This document shows, one piece after another, positions 48,264 through 56,872 of a DNA stretch of 64,000 bases. The notes below the pieces were generated by a model. That model was not told the DNA's origin and did no database searches. It worked only from the letters and a program-made list of their open reading frames with translations. The DNA lies in assembly GCA_046331245.1 (NCBI GenBank), contig JAXLRH010000001.1:496001-560000 (forward strand), read 5' to 3'. Made by a program: the position numbers and the translations under genes. How positions within the stretch are numbered: position 1 is the first letter of the stretch; every line of letters starts with the position of its first letter. The stretch comes from SSF14 sp046331245 (GTDB lineage Bacteria; Actinomycetota; Acidimicrobiia; Acidimicrobiales; Microtrichaceae).

Positions 48264-50363
48264 ATGTCGCAGTTCCCCCTCGCACGAACCCGCAACATCG
48301 GGATCATGGCCCACATCGACGCGGGCAAGACCACGACGACCGAGCGGATCCTCTACTACACCGGCAAGTCCTACAAGATCGGTGAGGTGCACGACGGCGC
48401 CGCCACCATGGACTGGATGGTGCAGGAGCAGGAACGCGGCATCACCATCACCTCGGCGGCCACCACCTGCTTCTGGAAGGACACGCTCACCAACACCGAG
48501 CATCGCATCCAGATCATCGACACGCCGGGCCACGTGGACTTCACCGTCGAGGTGGAGCGTTCGCTCCGCGTGCTCGACGGCGCGGTCGCGGTGTTCGACG
48601 GCGTCGCCGGCGTGGAGCCGCAGACGGAGAACGTCTGGCGCCAGGCCAACAAGTACGACGTGCCCCGCATGTGCTTCGTCAACAAGATGGACCGCACCGG
48701 CGCCGACTTCTACATGGTGCTCGACACCATCAAGGACCGCCTCGAGGCGAACGTCGCGGTGATCCAGCTCCCGATCGGCTCGGAGTCGAACTACCTCGGC
48801 ATCGTCGATCTGGTCGAGATGAACGCGTGGATCTGGCAGGGCGAGGATCTCGGCGCCTCCTGGGACGTCGTCCCGATCCCCGAGGACATGGCCGAGCTCG
48901 CCGCCGACTACCACCAGCAGCTGATCGACGTGCTGAGCGAGACCGACGAGAACATCATGGAGAAGTTCATCGGCGAGGAGGAGATCTCCCCCGACGACAT
49001 CCGTACGGCGCTCCGTGACGCGTGCATCCACCACGGCGTGGTGCCGGTGCTCAACGGCACGGCGTTCAAGAACAAGGGCGTGCAGCCGCTCCTCGACGCG
49101 GTCTGCCTCTACATGCCGTCGCCGGCCGACATCCCGCCGGTCGTGGGCCACAACGCCCGCGGCGACGAGGAGATCCTCCGCGCGCCCGACGCGAACGAGC
49201 CGTTCTCGGCGCTGGCGTTCAAGATCGCCACGATGCCCCACATCGGCAAGCTCACCTATGTCCGCGTGTACTCCGGCAAGCTCAACAAGGGCGACCAGGT
49301 CACCAACATGCGCACCACCGCCAAGGAGCGGTGCGGTCGTCTCCTCGAGATGCACGCCATCGAGATGAACGACAAGGACACCATCTACGCGGGCGACATC
49401 GTCGGCGTCGTGGGCATGAAGAACACGCGCACCGGCGACACGCTCTGCGACCCGAACAACCAGGTCGTGCTCGAGTCGCTCACGTTCCCGGACCCCGTGA
49501 TCCACGTGGCCGTCGAGCCGAAGACCAAGGCCGACCAGGACAAGATGTCGAAGGCGCTCTTCGCGCTGTCCGAGGAAGACCCGACCTTCACGGTTCGCAC
49601 CGACGAGGAGACGGCCCAGACCGTCATCAGCGGCATGGGCGAGTTGCACCTCGAGGTGCTCGTCGACCGCATGATGCGTGAGTTCAAGGTGGACGCCACC
49701 GTCGGCAAGCCGCAGGTCGCCTACCGCGAGACCGTCACCCAGCCGGTCAGCAACGTGGTCTACACGCACAAGAAGCAGACGGGTGGCTCGGGTCAGTACG
49801 CCGAGGTCCAGATCAACATGGACACCACCGGTCCCGGTGGCGGCTACGTGTTCGAGGACAAGATCTCCGGTGGTCGCATCCCCAAGGAGTACATCCCGTC
49901 CGTCGACCACGGCATCCGCGAGGCGATGAGCAACGGCGTGCTCGCCGGCTACCCGACGGTCGACATCAAGGTCGAGCTCGTCGACGGCAAGTACCACGAC
50001 GTGGACTCGTCCGAGATGGCGTTCAAGATCGCCGGCATCCAGGTGTTCAAGGAGGCGGCCCGCAAGGCGAAGCCCGTGCTCCTCGAGCCGATCATGGCCG
50101 TCGAGGTCGTCACGCCCGACGACTACATGGGCGACGTCATCGGCGACCTCAACAGCCGTCGCGGCAAGGTCGGCAAGATGGAGCAGCGCGGCAACAACCA
50201 GGTCATCAGCGCCGAGGTCCCCCTGTCGGAGATGTTCGGTTACGCGACCGACCTGCGTTCCAAGACCCAGGGCCGGGCGACGTATAGCATGCAGTTCGCC
50301 AGCTATCAGCAGACGCCGCGCAACGTCCAGGAAGAGATCGTCGCACGCGTCACGGGCCAGTGA
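48264..50363 (+). CDS. fusA: Elongation factor G
   Basis: 699-aa translocase GTPase. G1 is AHIDAGKTTT (near residue 17), G3 is DTPGHVD and G4 is NKMD. Domains IV-V are complete (SGGRIPKEYIPSVDHGIREA; SEMFGYATDLRS). Codon usage is strongly C-ending, in clear contrast with tuf next door. It lies 75 bp after rpsG without an intervening terminator. Confidence 0.99.
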   Translation: MSQFPLARTRNIGIMAHIDAGKTTTTERILYYTGKSYKIGEVHDGAATMDWMVQEQERGITITSAATTCFWKDTLTNTEHRIQIIDTPGHVDFTVEVERSLRVLDGAVAVFDGVAGVEPQTENVWRQANKYDVPRMCFVNKMDRTGADFYMVLDTIKDRLEANVAVIQLPIGSESNYLGIVDLVEMNAWIWQGEDLGASWDVVPIPEDMAELAADYHQQLIDVLSETDENIMEKFIGEEEISPDDIRTALRDACIHHGVVPVLNGTAFKNKGVQPLLDAVCLYMPSPADIPPVVGHNARGDEEILRAPDANEPFSALAFKIATMPHIGKLTYVRVYSGKLNKGDQVTNMRTTAKERCGRLLEMHAIEMNDKDTIYAGDIVGVVGMKNTRTGDTLCDPNNQVVLESLTFPDPVIHVAVEPKTKADQDKMSKALFALSEEDPTFTVRTDEETAQTVISGMGELHLEVLVDRMMREFKVDATVGKPQVAYRETVTQPVSNVVYTHKKQTGGSGQYAEVQINMDTTGPGGGYVFEDKISGGRIPKEYIPSVDHGIREAMSNGVLAGYPTVDIKVELVDGKYHDVDSSEMAFKIAGIQVFKEAARKAKPVLLEPIMAVEVVTPDDYMGDVIGDLNSRRGKVGKMEQRGNNQVISAEVPLSEMFGYATDLRSKTQGRATYSMQFASYQQTPRNVQEEIVARVTGQ

Positions 50364-50441
50364 GCCCGAGCGGACGCTGAGCCCAGCTCACCCCTATCAG
50401 TCAACAACCCCTGAAATCAGCAAGAAGGAAAGGCGCCTGTC

Positions 50442-51629
50442 ATGGCCAAGGAGAAGTTCGAGCGGAACAAGCCTCATGTGAATGTGGGGACGATGGGCCA
50501 TATTGATCATGGTAAGACGACGTTGACGGCGGCGATCACGAAGACGTTGTTTGATCGTGTTCCGGGGAACACGTTCACGGCGTTCGAGAACATTGATAAG
50601 GCGCCGGAAGAGCGTGAGCGTGGTATCACGATCAATGTGTCGCATGTGGAGTATGAGACGGCGAATCGTCATTATGCGCATGTGGATATGCCGGGTCACG
50701 CGGATTACATCAAGAACATGATCACGGGTGCGGCGCAGGTGGATGGCGCGATTTTGGTGGTGTCGGCGGCTGATGGTCCGATGCCGCAGACGCGTGAGCA
50801 TGTGTTGTTGGCTCGTCAGGTGGGTGTGCCGGCGATCGTGGTGGCGTTGAACAAGGTCGACATGGTCGATGACGAGGAGTTGTTGGAGCTGGTCGAGCTC
50901 GAGGTGCGGGAGTTGCTCTCGTCCTATGAGTTCCCGGGTGATGACATTCCGGTGATGCCGGTGTCGGCGTTGAAGGCGCTCGAGGGTGACGAGGCGGCGC
51001 AGGATCAGGTGATGGCGTTGATGGACGCTGTGGATTCGTATGTGCCCGAGCCGGTGCGTGATCTGGACAAGCCGTTCCTGATGCCGATCGAGGATGTGTT
51101 CTCGATCACGGGTCGTGGCACGGTGGTGACGGGCAAGGTGGAGCAGGGCATCATCAACACGGGTGACGATATCGAGATCGTCGGGTTGAAGGACACGCAG
51201 AAGACGACGTGTACGGGTGTGGAGATGTTCCGGAAGTTGTTGGACCAGGGTCAGGCTGGTGACAACATCGGTGCGTTGTTGCGTGGCACGAAGAAGGAAG
51301 ATGTGCAGCGTGGTCAGGTGTTGGCGAAGCCGGGTTCGATTACGCCGCACACGAATTTCGAGGCGAACTGTTATGTGCTGTCGAAGGATGAGGGTGGGCG
51401 GCATAAGCCGTTCTTCTCGAATTATCGGCCGCAGTTCTATTTCCGTACGACGGATGTGACGGGGAATATCACGTTGCCGGCGGGTACGGAGATGTGTATG
51501 CCGGGTGATAACACGCAGATGACGGTGGAGTTGATTGCTCCGATCGCGATGGATGAGGGGTTGCGGTTCGCGATTCGTGAGGGTGGTCGTACGGTGGGCG
51601 CTGGTCGCGTCACCAAGATCATCAAGTAG
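50442..51629 (+). CDS. tuf: Elongation factor Tu
   Basis: 395-aa EF-Tu. GHIDHGKTT is G1, DMPGHADY is G3 and NKVDMVDD is G4, and the protein is full length. AAGGAAAGG at 50425-50433 is a good ribosome site. The DNA is odd: GTG, TTG, ACG, GGT, CAT, GAT and ATT codons dominate, whereas rpsL, rpsG, fusA and the S10 operon use C-ending codons. The switch is abrupt at both gene ends. A strong hairpin follows the stop. Confidence 0.99.
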   Translation: MAKEKFERNKPHVNVGTMGHIDHGKTTLTAAITKTLFDRVPGNTFTAFENIDKAPEERERGITINVSHVEYETANRHYAHVDMPGHADYIKNMITGAAQVDGAILVVSAADGPMPQTREHVLLARQVGVPAIVVALNKVDMVDDEELLELVELEVRELLSSYEFPGDDIPVMPVSALKALEGDEAAQDQVMALMDAVDSYVPEPVRDLDKPFLMPIEDVFSITGRGTVVTGKVEQGIINTGDDIEIVGLKDTQKTTCTGVEMFRKLLDQGQAGDNIGALLRGTKKEDVQRGQVLAKPGSITPHTNFEANCYVLSKDEGGRHKPFFSNYRPQFYFRTTDVTGNITLPAGTEMCMPGDNTQMTVELIAPIAMDEGLRFAIREGGRTVGAGRVTKIIK

Positions 51630-51661
51630 TCCTCCCTGCGCCCTCGGGCGTCGAGAACCAA

Positions 51662-51696
51662 TCGAACGGGTCGGGCCTCGTGCCCGGCCCGTTCGA
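51662..51696 (+). terminator. tuf terminator hairpin
   Basis: TCGAACGGGTCGGGC, loop ctcgt, GCCCGGCCCGTTCGA: a 15-bp stem with one G-U pair, 32 nt after tuf. The U-tract is minimal (gttt). It separates the elongation-factor operon from the kinase gene. Confidence 0.75.
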
Positions 51697-51700
51697 CGTT

Positions 51701-51706
51701 TAGGGT
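51701..51706 (+). promoter_or_regulatory. Leaderless -10 box for PfkB kinase
   Basis: TAGGGT, 6 nt before GTG 51713 and 4 nt after the tuf terminator stem. Confidence 0.5.
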
Positions 51707-51712
51707 GCCGTC

Positions 51713-52570
51713 GTGCTCGTGACCGTCGGCGACCTGGCAACCGACCTCGTCGTGCGGCTGGCCACGGCGGAGATCGATCCGGTGTCCGACACACCGGCCG
51801 CCGTCAGCGTGCACCGCGGTGGCGCCGCTGCGAACGTCGCGGCCGTGACCGCACACCTCGGCCGGCCGGCGCGGTTCGTCGGCGCGCTCGGCGAGGACGA
51901 GCTGTCGCGTGGGGCGGCAGCGGCGCTGTCGGCGCTCGGCGTCGAGGTGAGCGGCCCGCGGGCGCGGCGCGGCTGGTCGATCGTGGTGCTGGTCGACCCC
52001 GACGGTGGCCGTCGGTTCCTCACCGACACCGGCGACGTCGACACCTGGCCCGCTCCCGATCCGTCCTGGCTCGACGGCGCCACGCGTGTGCACCTCAGCG
52101 GCTACGCGCTCTGCAACGAGCGGTCGGTGGACGCATGCCGTCAGCTCGCCGACGCGGCGGAGCAACGGCAGGTGCCGTGCTCCGTGGACGTGGCGTCGGC
52201 GTCGGTGGTCCGGGCCTGGGGCGTCGATCGGTTCCGGCGGCTCCTCGACGACATCGGCCCCGACGTGGTGAAGGCCAACGAGGACGAGGCCGCGCTGCTC
52301 GGTGGCGACTGGGGCGCGCGCGATCCGGTGGTGGTGACGACCCGGGGCTCCGGGCCCACCACGGTGGCGGGTCGGGGTCACGAGGCCACGGTCACCGTCC
52401 CACCGGTCGGTGTCGTGGACACGACCGGCGCGGGCGACGCGTTCGTGGCGGGCTTCCTCGCAGCCTGGGACGAACGCCGCGAGCCGCTCGCCGCGATCGA
52501 GGCCGGTCACGCGGCGGCGGCCCGGGTCGTGACCGGCGTCGGCGCCGACTGGTGGGAGGATGTGCCATGA
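51713..52570 (+). CDS. PfkB-family kinase, probable pseudouridine kinase
   Basis: 285-aa ribokinase-fold kinase. The N-terminal substrate loop GGAAANVA (37-44) and the C-terminal anion-hole/base motif DTTGAGDAF are intact. PfkB proteins phosphorylate sugars or nucleosides. The ATGA overlap with a PsuG gene makes pseudouridine the likely substrate: PsuK makes pseudouridine 5'-phosphate, then PsuG cleaves it. Motifs alone would not separate it from ribokinase or adenosine kinase. It would salvage modified nucleoside from RNA turnover, a striking position beside ribosomal genes. Confidence 0.82.
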   Translation: MLVTVGDLATDLVVRLATAEIDPVSDTPAAVSVHRGGAAANVAAVTAHLGRPARFVGALGEDELSRGAAAALSALGVEVSGPRARRGWSIVVLVDPDGGRRFLTDTGDVDTWPAPDPSWLDGATRVHLSGYALCNERSVDACRQLADAAEQRQVPCSVDVASASVVRAWGVDRFRRLLDDIGPDVVKANEDEAALLGGDWGARDPVVVTTRGSGPTTVAGRGHEATVTVPPVGVVDTTGAGDAFVAGFLAAWDERREPLAAIEAGHAAAARVVTGVGADWWEDVP

Positions 52571-53493
52571 GTTTGACGCCCGAGTTCAGAGTCGGTGACG
52601 AGGTGGCCGAGGCCCTGGCGATGGGGCAGGCGGTGGTCGCGCTCGAGTCGACCATCCTGTCCAACCTCGGTCTGCCGTCGCCCTACAACCGCGAGTGCCT
52701 GGAACGGTGCGAGTCGGCGGTGCGCTCGGCCGGCGCGGTGCCGGCGATCACCGCGATCGTCGACGGGTGTGCCTCCGTGGGTCTCACGGCGGACGAGGTC
52801 GATCGCGTGCTCACCGGCACGCGCAAGGTGTCGGCGCGCGACGTCGCGGTGGCCGTGGGCCTCGGGTGGGACGTGGGCGTCACCACGGTCGCTGCGTCGG
52901 TGATGCTCGCGGCGCGGGCCGGCGTCGCAGTGTTCGCGACGGGGGGCATCGGCGGGGTGCATCGCGGCGCCGAGCTGTCGGGCGACGTCTCGGCCGATCT
53001 CGGCGCGATCGCCCGCTACCCGGTCGTCACCGTCACGGCCGGCGCGAAGGCGTTCCTCGACCTGCCGCGAACCGTCGAGTGGTTCGACACTCTGGGCGTG
53101 CCGGTCCTCGGGTTCGGCACGGACGAGTTCCCCGCGTTCTACAGCCGCAGATCGGGGGTGCCGGTGCCGCACCGGGTCGAGTCGGCGGCCGAGGTGGCGT
53201 CGATCGTCGGAGCGATGCGCCGGGCGGGGGAGCGAGGGGGCGTCGTGGTCGCCAACCCCATCCCCGTCGCCGCCGAGATCCCGGCCGCGGAGATCGACCC
53301 CGTCATCGCGGCGGCGCTCGATCAGGCCGCGGCCGCGGGCGTGTCCGGCCCCGGTGTGACGCCGTTCGTGCTCGAGGCGATCTCGGTCGCGACCGAGGGT
53401 CGGTCGATCCCGGCCAACCTCGCGCTCGCCGAGTCGAACGCGGCGGTGGCCGCGTCGGTCGCCGTGGCGCTCGCGGCACGTCCCTCGTCCTGA
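52567..53493 (+). CDS. psuG: Pseudouridine-5'-phosphate glycosidase
   Basis: 308-aa enzyme that reversibly splits pseudouridine 5'-phosphate into uracil and ribose 5-phosphate. VALEST holds E27, TRKVSARD holds K87, SADLGAI holds D144 and TAGAKAFLD holds K161; their spacing matches E31/K93/D149/K166 known from the E. coli enzyme, where the last Lys forms a Schiff base with the ribose. The length is typical. It is coupled to the kinase gene upstream (ATGA). Confidence 0.93.
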   Translation: MSLTPEFRVGDEVAEALAMGQAVVALESTILSNLGLPSPYNRECLERCESAVRSAGAVPAITAIVDGCASVGLTADEVDRVLTGTRKVSARDVAVAVGLGWDVGVTTVAASVMLAARAGVAVFATGGIGGVHRGAELSGDVSADLGAIARYPVVTVTAGAKAFLDLPRTVEWFDTLGVPVLGFGTDEFPAFYSRRSGVPVPHRVESAAEVASIVGAMRRAGERGGVVVANPIPVAAEIPAAEIDPVIAAALDQAAAAGVSGPGVTPFVLEAISVATEGRSIPANLALAESNAAVAASVAVALAARPSS

Positions 53494-53497
53494 TCGG

Positions 53498-53516
53498 TAC
53501 CATCGCCCCGGGAGGG
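53498..53516 (+). promoter_or_regulatory. -10 box and ribosome site for serine hydrolase gene
   Basis: TACCAT at 53498-53503 just after the psuG stop, and GGAGGG at 53511-53516, 8 nt before ATG 53525. Confidence 0.4.
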
Positions 53517-53524
53517 GGTGACGG

Positions 53525-54838
53525 ATGAGGATCCGGGCCGTGCTCGTGGCCGTGGTGTCGTCGGTGCTGGCGTCGTCGTTGTCGGCGTCGTGCGCGGTCG
53601 TCGACACGATCGCGCCGCCGGACCGCTCGCTGGCGGCCGTGCCGGGCGACGGGGGCAGTGCTCGCGGTGTCGGAGACCGGCGGTGCGGGCTCCCGGCGCC
53701 GGGGCAGGACTTCGAGGCCGTCGATCCTGCCTCCGCAGGTGTCGCTCCGGACGCGGTGCGCAACGCGATCGCCCGCCTCGCTCCTCAGTTCACCGTCTCG
53801 TTGCGGATCTACCGTCACGACTGCCTGATCGGCCAGACCGTCAACGACGCAGTCGCCGACACGCGGCCGGCGGAGCTGTTCTCGATGACCAAGAGCGTGG
53901 TGTCCCTTGCGGTCGGCCGCGCCGTGTCGATAGGGCGCCTCGGGCTCGACGATCCCATCGGCCGACACCTCCCGGGCCTCGACGCCGCCCACGCGGCCAT
54001 CACCGTGCGTCAACTCCTGACGCAGACCTCGGGGCTGCGCTTCGCGTGGGTCAACGATCTCGCGGGATCGGCCGAGGACTCGGTGGGGGAGGCGATGTCG
54101 ATGCCCTTCGCCCACCCGCCGGGCACCTACTTCGAGTACGCGCAGACCACGGTGAGCACCCTGGCCCTGGTGGTCGGCCGGGCCGTGGGCCAGGACTTCC
54201 AGGCGTTCGTGCAGCAGGAGCTGTTCGGGCCGGTCGGCATCCGCCCCGGCACGTGGTCGTGGTGGCGCGACGGCGTCGGGAACACCCACGGGTACGCCTG
54301 GTTGCGCATGCTGCCGCCGGACATGGCACGGCTCGCCACGCTGGTGCTGCACCGGGGCGTCTGGAACGGACGTCGCCTGATCGACGAGTCCTACATCCGG
54401 CAGATGTCGGCGGGCACGGCGACCAACCCCGGCTACGGCTTCCTGACCCAGCCGAACGAGGGGGCGTGGTACATCGACACCTTCGCCGGTGTGCGTCGCG
54501 ACCACCACGAGGTGCCGTCGGCCCCGGCGGACCTCCTGCAGTTCTCCGGATTCCTCGAGCAGGCCACGTTCGTGGTGCCCAGCCTCGACCTCGTGGTCGT
54601 GCGCTTCGGTCTCCCGCCGGGCGCCAACTGGAAGTACCACCTCTTCGCCAACCTGCTCGCCGGCATCGACGGCGCCCGGGCCGTGTCGCCCGGTCCACCG
54701 CCGGAACCGGACGCGATCGGCTGGGACTGGGAGACGATCTTCGACTGGGCCGATCTGCTGTCGCGCGTGGACCAGCGGCGCGCCTGCCCGGAGGCCTGCG
54801 GCGATCGGTGGGCGTCGCCGGTTGTGCCGACCAGCTGA
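53525..54838 (+). CDS. Exported serine beta-lactamase-fold hydrolase
   Basis: 437-aa secreted protein: signal peptide with a possible but weak lipobox (SASC, Cys23), then a class C beta-lactamase/DD-peptidase fold. The catalytic S120-M-T-K123 and Y205 (YAQ in place of the common YxN) are visible; the KTG-like third motif is not clear. Members are esterases, D-amidases or penicillin-binding-like proteins, so beta-lactam resistance should not be assumed. It lies between psuG and rpsJ on the same strand with its own -10 box. Confidence 0.82.
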   Translation: MRIRAVLVAVVSSVLASSLSASCAVVDTIAPPDRSLAAVPGDGGSARGVGDRRCGLPAPGQDFEAVDPASAGVAPDAVRNAIARLAPQFTVSLRIYRHDCLIGQTVNDAVADTRPAELFSMTKSVVSLAVGRAVSIGRLGLDDPIGRHLPGLDAAHAAITVRQLLTQTSGLRFAWVNDLAGSAEDSVGEAMSMPFAHPPGTYFEYAQTTVSTLALVVGRAVGQDFQAFVQQELFGPVGIRPGTWSWWRDGVGNTHGYAWLRMLPPDMARLATLVLHRGVWNGRRLIDESYIRQMSAGTATNPGYGFLTQPNEGAWYIDTFAGVRRDHHEVPSAPADLLQFSGFLEQATFVVPSLDLVVVRFGLPPGANWKYHLFANLLAGIDGARAVSPGPPPEPDAIGWDWETIFDWADLLSRVDQRRACPEACGDRWASPVVPTS

Positions 54839-54851
54839 CATGGCCTAAGGT
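54822..54851 (+). promoter_or_regulatory. Candidate S10-operon promoter
   Basis: TTGTGC (54822-54827), 18-nt spacer, TAAGGT (54846-54851). It overlaps the end of the hydrolase gene and would give a ~95-nt leader before rpsJ. Confidence 0.45.
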
Positions 54852-54910
54852 TGCCGCCGCTCCGGGCGCGCCCCGGTTCGTTCCTTGGCAATCGAAGTGC
54901 AGATTTCCCG

Positions 54911-54930
54911 ACAGCGCATCCGTGCGCTGT
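54911..54930 (+). promoter_or_regulatory. Hairpin in rpsJ leader
   Basis: ACAGCGCA-tccg-TGCGCTGT: a perfect 8-bp stem with a 4-nt loop, 24 nt before the rpsJ ATG. Its position suits translational or attenuation control; the ligand is unknown. Confidence 0.5.
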
Positions 54931-54954
54931 CCCCCGCGTGAGAAAGCAGTGAGC

Positions 54955-55272
54955 ATGGCAGAGCAGAAGATCCGCATCCGACTGAAGGCGTACGATCACG
55001 AGATCATCGACCAGTCGACCCGCAAGATCGTCGAGACCGTCGTGCGCACCCAGGCGAAGATCAAGGGCCCGATCCCGCTCCCGAGCGAGAAGCACCGGTT
55101 CACGGTCATCCGTTCGCCGCACAAGTACAAGGACTCACGCGAGCACTTCGAGATGCGCATCCACAAGCGGCTCATCGACATCCTCGAGCCCACTCCCAAG
55201 ACCATCGACTCGTTGCAGCGCCTCGACCTCCCGGCTGGCGTCGACATCGAGATCAAGATCCAGAACGCCTAG
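54955..55272 (+). CDS. rpsJ: 30S ribosomal protein S10
   Basis: 105-aa S10 (IRIRLKAYDHEIIDQS opening, IHKRLIDILEPTPKTIDSL core). ATG 54955 follows GAGAAAG with fair spacing. It is the first gene of the S10 operon but is separated from rplC by 299 bp. The stop codon sits in the perfect 16-bp palindrome GAACGCCTAGGCGTTC (55263-55278). Confidence 0.99.
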   Translation: MAEQKIRIRLKAYDHEIIDQSTRKIVETVVRTQAKIKGPIPLPSEKHRFTVIRSPHKYKDSREHFEMRIHKRLIDILEPTPKTIDSLQRLDLPAGVDIEIKIQNA

Positions 55273-55571
55273 GCGTTCACACCAAGCGGCCGATCCTCCG
55301 GTCGCTGCCAAATGAGCACAGATTGGTCATGGCCATCGGTCACGGCTACATTCTTCAAGTCGTGTGACCGGGCAGATCCGCAAGGGATCGGCTGGCACGC
55401 AAGCGAATCGACGTTCGGACAGGCCCACACGCTGCCCACGGCAGCCGGGAACCAGCCGGCACAACCGAGAGATCGCTCCGCCTGGCCCTGCCCTGCGGAG
55501 CGTTCGCGTGAAGGGCTCCACTGCCGCCACATCGTGGCGAGTACGAGCCAGGAGCGAAAGAGACACTCGTC
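55263..55571 (+). promoter_or_regulatory. Structured rpsJ-rplC intergenic leader
   Basis: This gene-free stretch contains a 16-bp palindrome over the rpsJ stop (55263-55278), a hairpin AGCGGCCG/CGGTCGCT with a 6-nt loop (55285-55306), a candidate promoter TTGGTC-N18-TACATT (55323-55352), and a hairpin CGCTCCGC/GCGGAGCG with a 13-nt loop (55474-55502). AGGAGCGAAAG near 55551 is the rplC ribosome site. No ORF with convincing protein character was seen. Confidence 0.5.
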
Positions 55572-56231
55572 ATGGCGACGAAAACAATCGTTGGTGAAAA
55601 AGTAGGCATGACCCAGGTGTGGGACGACGACAACAACGTCATCCCCGTCACCGTCGTGCGTGTGACCCCGTGTCGGGTGGTCCAGGTGAAGACGCCTGAC
55701 TCCGACGGGTACAGCGCACTGCAGGTCACGTACGGATCCCGCGATCCCCGCAAGCTGACCAAGCCGCTCGCCGGCCACTACGAGAGCGCCGGCGTCGACC
55801 CGGGCGTGCGGCTCGTCGAGCTCCGCCTCGACGACGTCTCCTCCTACGAGGTGGGCCAGGAGATCTCGGTCGACCTGCTGGAGGCCGGTGAGCGCATCGA
55901 CGTCACCGCCATCAGCAAGGGCAAGGGGTTCGCCGGCGTCATGAAGCGCCACAACTTCGCCGGCATGGGCGAGGGCCACGGCGTGCACAAGACGCACCGC
56001 AAGCCCGGCTCGATCGGCCAGTGCGCCACCCCCTCACGCGTGTTCAAGGGCATGCGGATGGCGGGCCAGATGGGCAACGAGAAGGTGACCATCCTCAACC
56101 TCAAGGTCGTGCAGGCCGACGCCGAGCAGAACCTGCTCCTCGTCAAGGGCGCCGTGCCCGGGCCCAACGGCGGCATCGTCCTCATCCGCGACGCGGTCAA
56201 GGGCGCCAAGACGACGAAGGGCGGCAAGTGA
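55572..56231 (+). CDS. rplC: 50S ribosomal protein L3
   Basis: 219-aa L3: GMTQVW near the start and the GVMKRHNFAG...HRKPGSIGQ extended loop that reaches the peptidyl-transferase centre. It is preceded by a long structured leader. The stop shares a base with the rplD start (TGATG). Confidence 0.99.
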   Translation: MATKTIVGEKVGMTQVWDDDNNVIPVTVVRVTPCRVVQVKTPDSDGYSALQVTYGSRDPRKLTKPLAGHYESAGVDPGVRLVELRLDDVSSYEVGQEISVDLLEAGERIDVTAISKGKGFAGVMKRHNFAGMGEGHGVHKTHRKPGSIGQCATPSRVFKGMRMAGQMGNEKVTILNLKVVQADAEQNLLLVKGAVPGPNGGIVLIRDAVKGAKTTKGGK

Positions 56232-56872
56232 TGGCGAGCATCGCACTCAAGCAGCAGTCGGGCTCCGACGCCGGCACGGTCGACGTCGACGACGCGGTCT
56301 TCGGCCTCGAGCCCAACGTGCCGGTCATGCACCAGGTGGTGGTGGCCCAGCTCGCCGCCGCCCGCGCCGGCACCCAGTCCACCAAGACCCGCGCCGAGGT
56401 CTCCGGCGGCGGCGCCAAGCCGTTCAAGCAGAAGGGCACGGGCCGCGCACGCGCCGGCTCCACCCGGTCGCCGAACTGGCGCGGTGGCGGCATCGCCCTC
56501 GGCCCGAAGCCCCGCAAGTACGACCAGCGCACGCCCAAGAAGATGAAGAAGCTGGCGCTGCGCTCGGCCCTGTCGGACCGGTTCGCCGACGACAAGGTCG
56601 TCGTCGTCGACGCCTGGAACTTCGACACGCCCAGCACGTCGAGCGCCCGCAAGGCCCTCGAGGCGCTCGGGGTCACCGGTCGTGCCCTCGTGGTGCTCAC
56701 GCCCGACGACACCACGGCGTGGAAGAGCTTCCGCAACCTCGAGACGGTGCACGTGCTCACGATCGGTGAGCTCAACACCTACGACGTGCTGGTGAGCGAC
56801 TTCGTGGTGTTCACCACGGCGAGCCTGCCCACCAGCGCTCCCGCCGCCCGTGACAGCGAGGACGAGAAGTGA
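56231..56872 (+). CDS. rplD: 50S ribosomal protein L4
   Basis: 213-aa L4. The exit-tunnel loop reads KQKGTGRARAGSTRSPNWRG. In enterobacteria L4 represses the S10 operon; the large leader upstream of rplC is a possible target here. The short acidic tail (DSEDEK) overlaps the rplW GTG start. Confidence 0.98.
   Translation: MASIALKQQSGSDAGTVDVDDAVFGLEPNVPVMHQVVVAQLAAARAGTQSTKTRAEVSGGGAKPFKQKGTGRARAGSTRSPNWRGGGIALGPKPRKYDQRTPKKMKKLALRSALSDRFADDKVVVVDAWNFDTPSTSSARKALEALGVTGRALVVLTPDDTTAWKSFRNLETVHVLTIGELNTYDVLVSDFVVFTTASLPTSAPAARDSEDEK

Noticed and set aside
50397..51794. 465-codon open frame antisense to tuf
   Set aside because: Arg/His/Thr-rich nonsense that arises from the unusual G/T-ending tuf codons.
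53525..54838. Beta-lactam resistance gene
   Set aside because: Only the S-x-x-K and Tyr motifs are visible, the YxN is YAQ and the KTG motif is unclear; a generic serine hydrolase is safer.
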